Numbered from the stretch's first letter, positions 7,864-16,571 are shown. The stretch: 64,000 bases of DNA from a virus (IMGVR_UViG_3300023174_000040:124001-188000); one strand, 5' to 3'. Notes: generated by a model from the letters alone, not told the origin. Translations and numbers: made by a program.

Positions 7864-8475
7864 ATGAAAAAAATTACTATTTTGGGTGATGTTCACGGCA
7901 AATATAGACGTATGCACGAAATAATTCGTGAGAAAGATCGTCATGAATACATAGTCCAAATTGGCGACCTGGGTTTCGATTTTTCTACATTAGATAATGT
8001 CGATCCAAAAAAGTTTGTTATTGTCGGCGGTAATCACGATAACTATTCAAAAATAATTAATATTCCACATTATCTTGGCGACTATGGATACATGGTTAAT
8101 TTCAACGGAATAGATTTTTTCTACTACCGTGGAGCATATAGTATTGATAAACAATACAGAACTATCGGAATTGATTGGTGGTCAGAAGAACAAGTGTCTG
8201 TTGAACAATTCATGAAGGCTAGGGAACTTTATAGAAGCATCAAGCCGGATATTATGCTCACGCATGATTGTCCGGAAACTATTTCTCCTTATTTGTTGGA
8301 TCCACATACTCAGATGTATCAAAATCAAACAGGATATTTCTTGCAAGAATTGTTTAATATTCACCAACCAAAAAGTTGGTATTTTGGACACTACCATAAG
8401 AGTTGGCAAATGACAGTCAATGGAACTAATTTTAGATGCTTAAATGAATTAGAAACTTGTAGTCTTGAAATATAA
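7864..8475 (+). CDS. calcineurin-like metallophosphoesterase
   Basis: 203 residues with the ordered metal-binding motifs GDVHGK (residues 8-13), GDLGF, GGNHDN, LTHDCP and FGHYHK. It may act on nucleotides, phosphoproteins or nucleic-acid ends; phages often carry such enzymes. The start at 7864 places the first motif at the usual distance. It lies directly after a terminator and has no motif of its own. Confidence 0.88.
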   Translation: MKKITILGDVHGKYRRMHEIIREKDRHEYIVQIGDLGFDFSTLDNVDPKKFVIVGGNHDNYSKIINIPHYLGDYGYMVNFNGIDFFYYRGAYSIDKQYRTIGIDWWSEEQVSVEQFMKARELYRSIKPDIMLTHDCPETISPYLLDPHTQMYQNQTGYFLQELFNIHQPKSWYFGHYHKSWQMTVNGTNFRCLNELETCSLEI

Positions 8476-8497
8476 TCCCCCCCTCCTTGCCCTCCTG

Positions 8498-8515
8498 GTT
8501 TCCCTGCGGTACGGT
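8498..8515 (+). promoter_or_regulatory. GGTACGGT motif, long form
   Basis: GTTTCCCTGC + GGTACGGT. Predicted RNA start G8513. A TTTG/CAAA hairpin is possible in the leader. It drives the SWIM protein gene. Confidence 0.7.
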
Positions 8516-8555
8516 TTGGTATCGGGTAGACTTCACAAATACAGGAGAAAAATAA

Positions 8556-8831
8556 ATGAGTGATATTACGATTCGTATGCCGGCTGGCGGTGTTAGTCTG
8601 CCAGATAATGCACAGTGGACTAACCGTATCCAGATTCGCAGCGAAAGCAGCAATCGCATCTATATTGTTGCACAGAATAAGGAATCTGGTCGTTGGGGCT
8701 GTTCTTGTCCTGCATATTGTAGCCGTCGATATTGCAAGCATCTTTTGAATGGTTGTAATCTTGATCCTAGTGAGATTCACGGCAATACTGCCATTGCCGA
8801 TAATCGTCCTAAGAACAAGAGGCTGAAGTAA
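8556..8831 (+). CDS. SWIM-type zinc-finger protein
   Basis: 91 residues. The core CSCPAYCSRRYCKHLLNGC fits the SWIM pattern C.C..(n)C.H, preceded by a beta-rich IYIVAQN..SGRWGCSC. SWIM domains mediate DNA or protein binding. First gene after a motif; its stop overlaps the next ATG. Confidence 0.8.
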   Translation: MSDITIRMPAGGVSLPDNAQWTNRIQIRSESSNRIYIVAQNKESGRWGCSCPAYCSRRYCKHLLNGCNLDPSEIHGNTAIADNRPKNKRLK

Positions 8832-9208
8832 TGTCTCACCCATATCATCACTCTATCAGTAGTGCTAAAAAGTGGGGAGGAATTCCCGCCGATTATCAGG
8901 CCATTCATGATTGGTTTGATGAAAGCAAGAGTCATATGGCCGATATTCGCCATCGTGCTTTGAGGCATCATAGCGAAGGAATCTTTATGTGTGAAAAGAT
9001 TTTCGGCATTACAATCACCAATAGCAATGGCAGGGAAATTCCTGTTCGTTTTATTGGCGAGCAGCACGTTAAAGAAGATTTGGGATTCATCCCCACTGTC
9101 AGCGATTATTTTCGTGAGATGAAAATTAAGAGTTGGATGACAGGCAACAGGGATTTTAAGGCTCCGACAGTCTTTGAAATGAAAGACGAAGAAGAAGTTT
9201 CAGTTTAA
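8831..9208 (+). CDS. DUF6915-like conserved phage protein
   Basis: N terminus HPYHHSISSAKKWGG, then DYQAIHDWFDESK, HRALRHHSEGIFMCEKIFG and VRFIGEQHVKEDLGFIPT. This matches DUF6915 as I remember it, a His-rich family found widely in phages with no known function. The clustered His residues suggest metal binding. Confidence 0.8.
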   Translation: MSHPYHHSISSAKKWGGIPADYQAIHDWFDESKSHMADIRHRALRHHSEGIFMCEKIFGITITNSNGREIPVRFIGEQHVKEDLGFIPTVSDYFREMKIKSWMTGNRDFKAPTVFEMKDEEEVSV

Positions 9209-9231
9209 TGTCCCCGTTAGGAGATTAGGTT

Positions 9232-9372
9232 ATGGAAAACAAGTTCTGCGAACTCGGTGAAAAAATCCTTAAACTCATGGAAGAATACAACATGAAAGTT
9301 TACGATTTAGAATTCATCAACGAACTGATTGAAAAAACTGTTGAGCGTGATGAAAAAGAGTGTTCTTATTAG
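9232..9372 (+). CDS. acidic helical protein, 46 aa
   Basis: ATG 9232 preceded by TAGGAGATTAGG. MENKFCELGEKILKLMEEYN... is strongly helical and acidic. Ends just before a large inverted repeat. Confidence 0.55.
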   Translation: MENKFCELGEKILKLMEEYNMKVYDLEFINELIEKTVERDEKECSY

Positions 9373-9403
9373 GGTTTTGGCCCTATTTTTGGCCACTTAA
9401 TTG

Positions 9404-9478
9404 AACTTTACCGAGCGGGAAATTTTTGGTATATTTAGTGTTTTTTTAACGTAAATTTCCCCGCTCGGTAAAGTTTTT
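9404..9478 (+). terminator. very long stem terminator
   Basis: AACTTTACCGAGCGGG + AAATTT (9404-9425) pairs with AAATTTCCCCGCTCGG + TAAAGTTT (9453-9475), followed by T residues. The stem of over 20 pairs is much longer than needed for termination and could also protect RNA ends. Confidence 0.75.
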
Positions 9479-9517
9479 CCTATTTTTTTGGCCGCTATTT
9501 TGGCCGGTTCCAAAAAT

Positions 9518-9910
9518 ATGAATAAAAAACTTCTTGATATTTTTGTTGATCCAAAAATTCTTCTCAAAGAAGCAATAGAAAAAGATCTAAAAGAGATTGA
9601 AAAATTTCTTAAGAAAAAGATCTATGTGGTTGAATACTGGCATCTAGACGGAAAAGAATTAAAAACTGTTAGGAAAATAAAAGATCAATTAATTCTTCTC
9701 GGTAAGAATCTTGATATAATGGAAAACATAAAGTCTAAAACTTATCGCTATCATTGTTTCCGCATCAAATCATCTATAGATATAGATGATTTAAGAGAAT
9801 TGTTGAGAGTTTTTACAAGAAATACTATAGAAGCACTTATTAATCAAAAAATTCAAGTAGAATGTTCTACTAACGACGCCCAGCAGTGCATAATAGAATG
9901 TCCAGAATAA
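9518..9910 (+). CDS. hypothetical protein, 130 aa
   Basis: Starts at ATG 9518 (MNKKLLDIFVDP). Lys/Glu-rich helical protein with a Cys-rich tail (CSTNDAQQCIIEC). No motif upstream; lies 40 bases after the long terminator. Function unknown. Confidence 0.6.
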   Translation: MNKKLLDIFVDPKILLKEAIEKDLKEIEKFLKKKIYVVEYWHLDGKELKTVRKIKDQLILLGKNLDIMENIKSKTYRYHCFRIKSSIDIDDLRELLRVFTRNTIEALINQKIQVECSTNDAQQCIIECPE

Positions 9911-9913
9911 ACA

Positions 9914-10159
9914 ATGACAAACACAGAAATTTTCATCACAGGTTATCTGCTAGGTATTGTTGGCATAGTTGCGATTTTATCTAGAAATATTCAAAAAGAA
10001 ATGAAACTACAAGATAAAATTAATAGTCTCTTATCTAAAAGAGTAGATATTCTTTCAGACCAATTAGATGCTGTTTATGAAATAGTCAAACTAGAGTCAA
10101 AAAGATTAGACATTTACAATGATGACAATAATGATGCTGATTGGTGGAAAAATAAATAA
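9914..10159 (+). CDS. membrane-anchored coiled-coil protein
   Basis: N-terminal transmembrane helix (EIFITGYLLGIVGIVAILS) followed by a coiled coil to the end. Three bases after the preceding gene. Confidence 0.6.
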   Translation: MTNTEIFITGYLLGIVGIVAILSRNIQKEMKLQDKINSLLSKRVDILSDQLDAVYEIVKLESKRLDIYNDDNNDADWWKNK

Positions 10160-10169
10160 ACCCAATACA

Positions 10170-10346
10170 TCAAATTTCCGACTCTATTATCCTCTTGTGC
10201 AGGTCATTTATTATCTCTGAATAGAAATTTTCATTGAACTTTTTATCATTTTCTGCTCTAATCATGGCTTCATAGTGAAGTACGTTAAAAGAAAACGAGC
10301 CAATTAAAAAAGAAACTAAAAAAATCACTAATAATCTATATTTCAT
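10170..10346 (-). CDS. small signal-anchored protein
   Basis: MKYRLLVIFLVSFLIGSFSF... then a charged helix. GGAGG lies 5 bases before the ATG at 10346. It converges with the 9914 gene. Confidence 0.55.
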   Translation of the reverse strand: MKYRLLVIFLVSFLIGSFSFNVLHYEAMIRAENDKKFNENFYSEIINDLHKRIIESEI

Positions 10347-10428
10347 TATGTCCTCCAACTTATCTATGAGTATTCGATTTTATATTTTGTTAGGATTTGA
10401 TTAGTGAAATCTTTAGAAGGAGTTTTTC

Positions 10429-10635
10429 ATGGAAGAAAAAATTAAAAATATCATTTTCAATAAGTTCAATAGAGAGGTTGATAAAAACACAAATCTCTCA
10501 GAACTGGTAGAAGATAGTTTTGCCAAAGTTGAAATGCTATTTGCCATAGAAGAAGAATTGGGTAAGAGATTGACCGAGGACGAAATTCTTCAGATAGAAA
10601 ATATCGGGGATATTATAAACGTTTTCCAAAAGTAG
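10429..10635 (+). CDS. acyl carrier protein-like
   Basis: 68 residues, a normal ACP length. The segment LVEDSFAKVEMLFAIEEELGKRLTEDEILQIENIGDII matches the ACP consensus, with the phosphopantetheine Ser in DSF (usually DSL). SD AAGGAG upstream. A phage ACP could feed lipid or peptide modification; no acyltransferase is recognised nearby. Confidence 0.8.
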   Translation: MEEKIKNIIFNKFNREVDKNTNLSELVEDSFAKVEMLFAIEEELGKRLTEDEILQIENIGDIINVFQK

Positions 10636-10641
10636 CCAGAA

Positions 10642-10659
10642 GTTTCCCTCCGGTACGGT
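10642..10659 (+). promoter_or_regulatory. GGTACGGT motif, long form
   Basis: GTTTCCCTCC + GGTACGGT. The ATG of the next gene begins 8 bases after the core, so the leader would be only about 11 bases if RNA starts at G10657. Confidence 0.7.
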
Positions 10660-10667
10660 TTGAGGAT

Positions 10668-11180
10668 ATGGGAAATCCCGATTATATCCGGCTTAATCTG
10701 GAGCGGGTTAGTGATCTTGGCGATATGCTAATCACTAAATCGAAAGAATTCTATGATACCGCAATATCAAATCTTAAAATAGAATTAAGATTTGATACCG
10801 TTAGCAATTATCATGGATCTCCTTTGAATGAAGAAACTAATTGGGGCGGTTATAAGAAACATATACCAACGGGATATAACGGCTGGATCGGTAGTATTAG
10901 TTGTCTTGTAAATTCTAATCAAAATCCATATTGCCGTATAGGGCATCTCACCGACGCAGACCAGCATCTTTTTGGCTATAAAGGATTCAGGGGATTCCAT
11001 ACAGGTAGTGGTTGTCCCGGTCATAAATTCGGAAAATGTCCAATGAATATTGGATTCTATTTCTTTATGGATGACTTTCCACTTTTGAAATCAAGATATG
11101 ATAAGTGGAAGATATTGAGTAGTTTTGAGAAGAATAAGAGTTGGGAAAATTCAAACCTTAATTACGAACAAGGATTGTGA
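10668..11180 (+). CDS. hypothetical protein, 170 aa
   Basis: SD GAGG lies directly behind the motif core. The middle is rich in Gly, Cys and His (GFRGFHTGSGCPGHKFGKCPMNIGF), suggesting a metal site. No family recognised. Ends overlapping the GRWPEAE-repeat gene. Confidence 0.65.
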   Translation: MGNPDYIRLNLERVSDLGDMLITKSKEFYDTAISNLKIELRFDTVSNYHGSPLNEETNWGGYKKHIPTGYNGWIGSISCLVNSNQNPYCRIGHLTDADQHLFGYKGFRGFHTGSGCPGHKFGKCPMNIGFYFFMDDFPLLKSRYDKWKILSSFEKNKSWENSNLNYEQGL

Positions 11181-11182
11181 AC

Positions 11183-11869
11183 ATGAGAATTAAAATTGAT
11201 ATGTATGTTTCAAAGAAGGACAGGCAGGCAGAGAATATTATTCTCAATGCCATTCCTTGCAAATATGAAGCAGCACACAAGGCGTGTGAATATGCTCGAC
11301 ATGTTCTAATGAAGCCTTGGCCCAAGGCCGAGAAAACAATTCTTCAGTGTCCACGAAGTAGTTATCTTTATGCCAGATATGTATTGAAAAAGCGTTGGCC
11401 GGAAGCAGAATCTATTATCGCAAAAGAAGCGTATAGCAGTTACTCTTATTCAAGGTTTGTTATCAAGGGAAGGTTTAAACTCGCTGAGAATAATAAAACA
11501 GAAGGATCTGTTTTTAATCCTCGTTGGGATACTAACTATAGTTTTCTTTATGCAAAAAACATTTCAAAAGAAAGGCTCAAAAGGTCAGTTGAAAATAAGA
11601 TTGCTTGCTCAAGCAGGAATGTTGATTACGCAAAAACCTTCTTGAAAAATAGAAGGTGGAAGACGGCAGAAAAATGGATTTTAGACCAAGGATATTGTAA
11701 GATACAAGAATATATGAAGATTCTTACTGAAAAAGATAAGAAGGATTTTCACAAAAAAATATTGTTGAGTGCGATGGCAAAGCAGCAAAGTCATTATAAT
11801 CCTGCTAAGGTTTGGATTGAAACTTATGGTCAAGATTTCTTGAAGGAGAGTACTAGTGGGATTGGATAA
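11183..11869 (+). CDS. GRWPEAE-repeat protein
   Basis: About 228 residues with at least five degenerate repeats: EYARHVLMKPWPKAE, LYARYVLKKRWPEAE, SYSRFVIKGRFKLAE, LYAKNISKERLKRS and DYAKTFLKNRRWKTAE. The ATG has AAGGA upstream. The repeats should form a helical solenoid. Paralogues at 391, 14000, 23673 and 24263. Confidence 0.75.
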   Translation: MRIKIDMYVSKKDRQAENIILNAIPCKYEAAHKACEYARHVLMKPWPKAEKTILQCPRSSYLYARYVLKKRWPEAESIIAKEAYSSYSYSRFVIKGRFKLAENNKTEGSVFNPRWDTNYSFLYAKNISKERLKRSVENKIACSSRNVDYAKTFLKNRRWKTAEKWILDQGYCKIQEYMKILTEKDKKDFHKKILLSAMAKQQSHYNPAKVWIETYGQDFLKESTSGIG

Positions 11870-12194
11870 TTACTGGCAAATGGAAGATGGAAAGCCAGCA
11901 AATATTGATGGAGAATATAATGTTAGTGGCGGCATTTGTAGCGGTCATGGAAATCAAAGTTTTCGTGGCAAGGTCTACAATAGTTTTGTAGAAAAATTGA
12001 CAGGAGTGAGTCTTTACTCAAACATTATTGAAGTTGATGATGTGATGAAAGTCGCAGACATTCTTCGCAATGTTGGGTATGAGAAGGCAAAGAAGTATTT
12101 TGAATATCCCATTGACGAAAAAGAGTACGAAGATTTCGTTGAAATGTGGATAGCACACGCTATGAATGGTCATCGACTTGTAAGTTGGTACTAA
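11856..12194 (+). CDS. conserved phage protein (MGLDNYW family)
   Basis: GTG start with AAGGAG upstream, overlapping the repeat gene. N terminus GLDNYWQMEDGKP, then GGICSGHGNQSFRGKVYNSFVEKLTGVSLY. I recall this family in many phages; function unknown. The conserved Cys/His/Gly patch is compatible with an enzyme. Confidence 0.75.
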   Translation: MGLDNYWQMEDGKPANIDGEYNVSGGICSGHGNQSFRGKVYNSFVEKLTGVSLYSNIIEVDDVMKVADILRNVGYEKAKKYFEYPIDEKEYEDFVEMWIAHAMNGHRLVSWY

Positions 12195-12208
12195 AAAGAG
12201 AAATTAAA

Positions 12209-12649
12209 ATGACAACCATTGCAAAATTTGACGCAACTAAGTTTGGTGGATATAATGATGCACCTCCTAACCTGAGAGAAATCACAGAGAAAGAATGGGC
12301 TAGAAGTCCATATTTTAGCGTCCATAGTTTCTTTCATAAAGAATTTCGCCAATTCATAATTAAGAGTTTGCCTACTAGAGATGAAAAGACCGGTGAAATT
12401 CTTCATGAAGGCCGGGATACTTATCATGATTTCAATTTGTATTACATTGACGAACATCATGGCTATGCTATTACCAATGATTATTGGGAGGGTAAAGTTC
12501 GTGTATTTCATTTTGGTTGTGATCACAAATATCACGAACTGAGTTTCCAAGAATGTAATTACAGAGGTATTAAGCATCTTGGAAATTGTTGGCACGTTCA
12601 TGAATGCAGTGAATGTGGCAATATTTATGGTTGCGATAGTAGCGACTAG
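12209..12649 (+). CDS. conserved hypothetical protein with C-terminal zinc ribbon
   Basis: Start at 12209 (MTTIAKFDATKFGG). DTYHDFNLYYIDE, DYWEGKVRVFHFGCDHKYHELS and a terminal CWHVHECSECGNIYGCDSSD. The last part looks like a zinc ribbon. I recall this arrangement in phage and plasmid proteins of unknown function. Confidence 0.7.
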   Translation: MTTIAKFDATKFGGYNDAPPNLREITEKEWARSPYFSVHSFFHKEFRQFIIKSLPTRDEKTGEILHEGRDTYHDFNLYYIDEHHGYAITNDYWEGKVRVFHFGCDHKYHELSFQECNYRGIKHLGNCWHVHECSECGNIYGCDSSD

Positions 12650-12664
12650 GATCAAGAGGATCAA

Positions 12665-12682
12665 GTTTCCCTCTGGTACGGT
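12665..12682 (+). promoter_or_regulatory. GGTACGGT motif, long form
   Basis: GTTTCCCTCT + GGTACGGT. Predicted start G12680, followed by TTGT/ACAA hairpin potential and then the tRNA-like segment. Confidence 0.7.
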
Positions 12683-12698
12683 TGTGGGTTGTCCTGAA

Positions 12699-12791
12699 CA
12701 AATGTAGAACTATTCGCAGCCAACTGTCTTATTAACAGTTCCTTCTAATGGGCGGCCGGTAAGGAAGGGTTCGACTCCCTATGGTTCAATT
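12699..12791 (+). tRNA. possible degenerate tRNA or tRNA-like RNA
   Basis: The 3' part AGGGTTCGACTCCCT is a good T-arm, followed by TGGTTCA, which pairs in 6 of 7 positions with TGAACAA near 12698-12704. An ACTGT/ACAGT stem encloses loop CTTATTA (formal anticodon UAU). The D-arm is weak and the variable region is about 25 bases with CCTT/AAGG. It may be decayed, intron-containing or non-canonical. Confidence 0.35.
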
Positions 12792-12817
12792 TGCTTGATT
12801 TGGTTAAATTAAATTAA

Positions 12818-13030
12818 ATGCTTATCCCCTCTGAAATCACAAACTTGTTAGTCGAGGACGTTCTCAAGCCTTTCGTTTTATTGAGAGATAGGCTCAAAGA
12901 AATCCAAAGAGAAATCCAAAGAATTGAAACAAACCTTGACACAAATCTTGGCAAGGTTGTTGATTTAATCAGAGATAGCGAAAAAAAACGAACCAAAATG
13001 CTGGATAGTTTCAGGAAAGAAAATGGCTAA
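12818..13030 (+). CDS. small coiled-coil protein
   Basis: 70 residues, heptad-like (LRDRLKEIQREIQRIETNLDTNLGKVVDLI), 3' end overlapping the J-domain gene. Function unknown. Confidence 0.6.
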   Translation: MLIPSEITNLLVEDVLKPFVLLRDRLKEIQREIQRIETNLDTNLGKVVDLIRDSEKKRTKMLDSFRKENG

Positions 13031-13334
13031 GAAAAGAAACTTTAGCGATATTTTTTCTCGCTATAAAACTTACGATGATTCTCACGGCAGGGGAAACGTA
13101 AAAGAGTGGAATCAAACATTCACTGAAAAGATGAATCTTGACGAAGCCAGAAGGCAAATCAAGAACAATGATCCTCTTTCTGTGATGGGTTTCAATGAAA
13201 TGCCAAGCATTGAAGCACTGAATGATTCGTATAGAAATCTAATGAAAATTCACCATCCAGATAGAGGCGGTGATCCAATAGTTGCGAAAAAAATTATCGC
13301 AGCGTATACTGTGCTTTCGGAACAACTTCGATAA
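13023..13334 (+). CDS. J-domain (DnaJ-like) protein
   Basis: 103 residues with a C-terminal J domain: helix II LNDSYRNLMKIHHPDRGGD with the HPD tripeptide that stimulates DnaK/Hsp70, then helix III KKIIAAYTVLSEQL. The N-terminal half replaces the usual order (J domains are normally N-terminal). It could recruit host DnaK to phage targets. Confidence 0.88.
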   Translation: MAKKRNFSDIFSRYKTYDDSHGRGNVKEWNQTFTEKMNLDEARRQIKNNDPLSVMGFNEMPSIEALNDSYRNLMKIHHPDRGGDPIVAKKIIAAYTVLSEQLR

Positions 13335-13398
13335 ACATTTTTAATAGAAATAATTCATGGTTGCCGAAGAGCCATCAAAGGCAATTTTTATCTAAAAA

Positions 13399-13713
13399 AT
13401 GGCTAAAAATAAAGGTATAGATTGTTTTAGAGAAATTTCACTAAAAGAAATTCTAGAGCATTTTAATAGCGATCATATTTTTATAGAAGTTGATCATAAT
13501 GAAGATCGACTCTATAGCCCTTGCCATGATATAGAATATCACGATAGTGAATTAGGTCTTTTTTGGGGCGGAAGTTGTGAATTAACAATGAGCCCAGATG
13601 ATAAAGTCAAGATACTAGACCACGATACTGTTAAAATAATTAAGAGCAAAAACGAGTATAATTTGGGTAAGATTTTAAGATTTTTTGTTTGTAAACCTCA
13701 CAGTTTTATTTAA
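13399..13713 (+). CDS. hypothetical protein, 104 aa
   Basis: Acidic, beta-rich protein (IFIEVDHNEDRLYSPCHDIEYHDSELGLFWGG). Its 3' end comes close to the GTG of the next gene. Function unknown. Confidence 0.55.
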   Translation: MAKNKGIDCFREISLKEILEHFNSDHIFIEVDHNEDRLYSPCHDIEYHDSELGLFWGGSCELTMSPDDKVKILDHDTVKIIKSKNEYNLGKILRFFVCKPHSFI

Positions 13714-13729
13714 AGAAAGGATAAATACA

Positions 13730-13993
13730 GTGAAGCTTAAAGCTGAAAAAGTAAAGGAAAACATGGATAAAAATGAGGCGGTTAGTATCAGTGACGACCA
13801 AGTTCTTAATTTGCTTTTCAAGCAGGTTGAAAAGCCAAAGAATTATTTCAAGATCAAGGTTGTAAATGTTTTCGGTTATAACTATAGAATCAATATTTGG
13901 TCTAATATCGAAGAAGATGGATTGACCAAGTGTAAGATCTCCCACAGTTATTTTGTTCGTGTTGTGGATGATATTCTTACCATCTATCATTGA
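13730..13993 (+). CDS. hypothetical protein, 87 aa
   Basis: GTG start with AAAGAAAGG upstream. Beta-rich C-terminal half (KIKVVNVFGYNYRINIWS). No family recognised. Confidence 0.6.
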   Translation: MKLKAEKVKENMDKNEAVSISDDQVLNLLFKQVEKPKNYFKIKVVNVFGYNYRINIWSNIEEDGLTKCKISHSYFVRVVDDILTIYH

Positions 13994-13999
13994 TGATGA

Positions 14000-14578
14000 A
14001 TGAGAAATTTCACATATAATATAGAATTCAATCCAAAGTTTGCATACTTGTATGCTCTCAATGTTTTGAAAGGATCATACTCCGGGGAAGATGAAGGGCT
14101 AGTCTTTTCATCAGTTTCCCCAAAGTATGCCTGTCTGTATGCTGTGAAGATCAAAAAAGACCGACTTTGCGATAGACTGCATAGTGAAATACTTTTGAGG
14201 ATGATTGAGAACACCTACAATAGTATTGACAAAAGATTTGTTAAAGCTTATATTGATTTTGTAACAAAAAATGAGTCAAAAGAACTTGAGTCTATCCTTT
14301 GCTATTCACCAGGTTATTCAAGTTCTTGGTCGGAAGAAAATATAGAAGAAATTAAATGCTTCGTAACAGATGATTACTGTTGCGATATTGAAATTGATCA
14401 TAACAATGAGCCAGAGTGGAACGACTGTACGGCTGTAAATGGTACTGGTGCGAGGGTATCGGTCAGCGAAAGTCTTTCTGACATATTGTTTGGTGAATAT
14501 TACGATGAAATCGAGGAAAATTGCCATCAATATGACTACGAAGATGTTTATGATGCTCCAACAGACGATGAAGCATAA
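14000..14578 (+). CDS. divergent GRWPEAE-repeat protein with acidic tail
   Basis: N-terminal repeats PKFAYLYALNVLKGSYSGED and PKYACLYAVKIKKDRLCD match the repeat family but lack the GRW core. A very acidic Tyr/Asp tail follows. Overlaps the next gene by 11 bases. Confidence 0.6.
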   Translation: MRNFTYNIEFNPKFAYLYALNVLKGSYSGEDEGLVFSSVSPKYACLYAVKIKKDRLCDRLHSEILLRMIENTYNSIDKRFVKAYIDFVTKNESKELESILCYSPGYSSSWSEENIEEIKCFVTDDYCCDIEIDHNNEPEWNDCTAVNGTGARVSVSESLSDILFGEYYDEIEENCHQYDYEDVYDAPTDDEA

Positions 14579-14996
14579 AGAATTATTATCTTCGTTCTTA
14601 GAAGTACCCGATTCATTCCATGATTGGATTGGAGATAAAAATTATTTCGTTAAATATAATGAAGAAGAAGCGAAGAAAATATACCAAAAAAATTATAACC
14701 CCAATAATTTTGGAATTATTTTCAAAAGCTTTAATATAACTGACGTTTCAATTTCAATGTATCCTATAGAAACTCCAATGTATCCTGGCAACTCAATATT
14801 TCGTAGTGCAATACCTCAATTTGATATTAGTGGAAATGGTTCTGGTTTCTCTGAATTATTTTTTGGATCAAAAAACGAATGTAAAAATATAATTTTAAGT
14901 TTATTGGGAAATCGAAGTTGTGTTGTGAATTTTTCTCCCATCTACAGTTTTAAGGATGGAATCTGCCTTAAAGATTACTCTATTGCTCTAAAATAA
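14568..14996 (+). CDS. hypothetical protein, 142 aa
   Basis: Start at ATG 14568 (MKHKELLSSFLEVPDSF). A repeated PI.TPMYPGN segment lies mid-protein. Function unknown. Confidence 0.55.
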   Translation: MKHKELLSSFLEVPDSFHDWIGDKNYFVKYNEEEAKKIYQKNYNPNNFGIIFKSFNITDVSISMYPIETPMYPGNSIFRSAIPQFDISGNGSGFSELFFGSKNECKNIILSLLGNRSCVVNFSPIYSFKDGICLKDYSIALK

Positions 14997-15015
14997 ATGA
15001 ATAAAAAGATGAAGC

Positions 15016-15345
15016 ATGAGTATTCGTGAAGTTATTATCGAAACTGATAATGGTGAATTGTTCGGAGAAAATATTCTCGCAAGTTTTGTTTGCGATGTTG
15101 ATTGCGAGTATATTCCTTACGAACCAGAAACAGAATATTCTCCAAAAGAAGGTGGATATACAGATATTTATGGATATACTTTTAAAATGACACTCTATAG
15201 TGCCGATGGAAAAAATGATCTCCTCGGTAGTTTTATAAAGTATGAAAATCTTAGTGAAGAAAAGAAAAAAGAAATCAATAACTGGGTTGGTTGGTGGATT
15301 GAAGAGCATTTCAAAAAAGAAGAAGATTATAATTGGGATGAATAA
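15016..15345 (+). CDS. hypothetical protein, 109 aa
   Basis: Acidic, with a beta-rich N terminus (REVIIETDNGELFGENILASFVC). Last gene before a long-form motif. Confidence 0.6.
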   Translation: MSIREVIIETDNGELFGENILASFVCDVDCEYIPYEPETEYSPKEGGYTDIYGYTFKMTLYSADGKNDLLGSFIKYENLSEEKKKEINNWVGWWIEEHFKKEEDYNWDE

Positions 15346-15355
15346 TTTAGGCAAG

Positions 15356-15373
15356 GTTTCCTTCCGGTACGGT
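15356..15373 (+). promoter_or_regulatory. GGTACGGT motif, long form
   Basis: GTTTCCTTCC + GGTACGGT. Predicted start G15371; leader hairpin GACC/GGTC. It drives the MoxR-VWA pair. Confidence 0.7.
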
Positions 15374-15438
15374 TGACCAGTGCAGGTCGCCAAGGGTTAT
15401 TGGCGATAATCTAATTTCCACTTTACAAGGGTTGAATA

Positions 15439-16497
15439 ATGAGCGACGGATTGAATCTCCATAAGAATCTTATCAACGGCCGAATCACTGATGTTGTTCG
15501 TCGTAATCGCAACATCAATCTTCCTATGATGATTTTTGGCCCTCCCGGCATTGGTAAGAGCGAACAGGTTCATCAGAGTCGTGATGGCGATGATGATATG
15601 ATGATTGATCTTCGCCTTAATATCCTCGACAGTATTGATCTTCGTGGACTCCCTATCATTCAGAAGAATGAAAAGGGGACTGCAACCCATGTTGAATGGG
15701 TTAGGCCAGAGTTCATCCCGTGGCAGGGTCGAGGAATTATCTTCCTTGATGAAATTAATACTGCTCCCCCATCAACTCAAAATGCAGCGTTGCAGTTGGT
15801 TCTTGACCGCAAGGTTGGGCCTCACCATCTTGGCAAGGACTGGTATATTGTTGCTGCTGGTAATCGGGCAGAAGATAAGTGCCATGTTCATCCTCTTAGT
15901 GGAGCCCTTCTTGACCGATTTGCGGTCTATGATTACACTCCAGATTATGATACCTGGGTTGATTGGGCAATCAAGAGCAATGTTCATGAGGATGTTATCG
16001 GCTTCATTAGTTGGAGGAAGGATTTGCTTCTCCAAGATCGAAGTGATGAATATAGTGTGAGTACGAATCCTCGTAGTTGGGGGTATGTCAGCAAGCATTT
16101 GTTTGCCGGTAGCAAGAATCTTGCCGATATTCGTGCCTGTGTCGGAAGTCCTGCTACTGAACTTCTGAGTTATCTTGATATTTGCAAGAATCTTCCCAAC
16201 ATGGAAGATCTTATTGCCGGAAAGAGTAAGTGGAAGGAAGATAACAAGAGGATCAGCGTCAGTTATGCTGTTGCTAATAATCTTGCAAGCACCTTGCTTT
16301 CTAGCAAGACTCCTGCTAAGATTCTTGATAACTGCATGAAGGTCGTAATTGATATTAGTCCTGAGCCGGGTGCGTTGTTTATTCGTCGTGTTCTGACCAA
16401 TGATAAGATTCGTGATCTTTGCTACAAGAGCGATATGGTGAGTAAGTGGCTTGAAAAGAATCAGGAACTTATTTCCAGTAGCATGATGCTCGCATAA
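15439..16497 (+). CDS. MoxR-family AAA+ ATPase
   Basis: 352 residues. Walker A GPPGIGKS near residue 34, Walker B GIIFLDEINTAPP, sensor-1 region AAGNRAED, and PLSGALLDRF. MoxR ATPases work with von Willebrand A proteins to insert metals or remodel complexes. The partner VWA protein is the next large gene, 76 bases downstream. Confidence 0.9.
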   Translation: MSDGLNLHKNLINGRITDVVRRNRNINLPMMIFGPPGIGKSEQVHQSRDGDDDMMIDLRLNILDSIDLRGLPIIQKNEKGTATHVEWVRPEFIPWQGRGIIFLDEINTAPPSTQNAALQLVLDRKVGPHHLGKDWYIVAAGNRAEDKCHVHPLSGALLDRFAVYDYTPDYDTWVDWAIKSNVHEDVIGFISWRKDLLLQDRSDEYSVSTNPRSWGYVSKHLFAGSKNLADIRACVGSPATELLSYLDICKNLPNMEDLIAGKSKWKEDNKRISVSYAVANNLASTLLSSKTPAKILDNCMKVVIDISPEPGALFIRRVLTNDKIRDLCYKSDMVSKWLEKNQELISSSMMLA

Positions 16498-16514
16498 AGG
16501 ATCAACATACTACA

Positions 16515-16571
16515 ATGATGTCATTACTCGGAATACTGAGCGGAATAATCGAAATAATCAGGAAGAAATAA
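16515..16571 (+). CDS. possible 18-aa peptide
   Basis: MMSLLGILSGIIEIIRKK between the ATPase and its VWA partner. Amphipathic with a basic end. Only the position and GGATC upstream support it. Confidence 0.2.
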   Translation: MMSLLGILSGIIEIIRKK

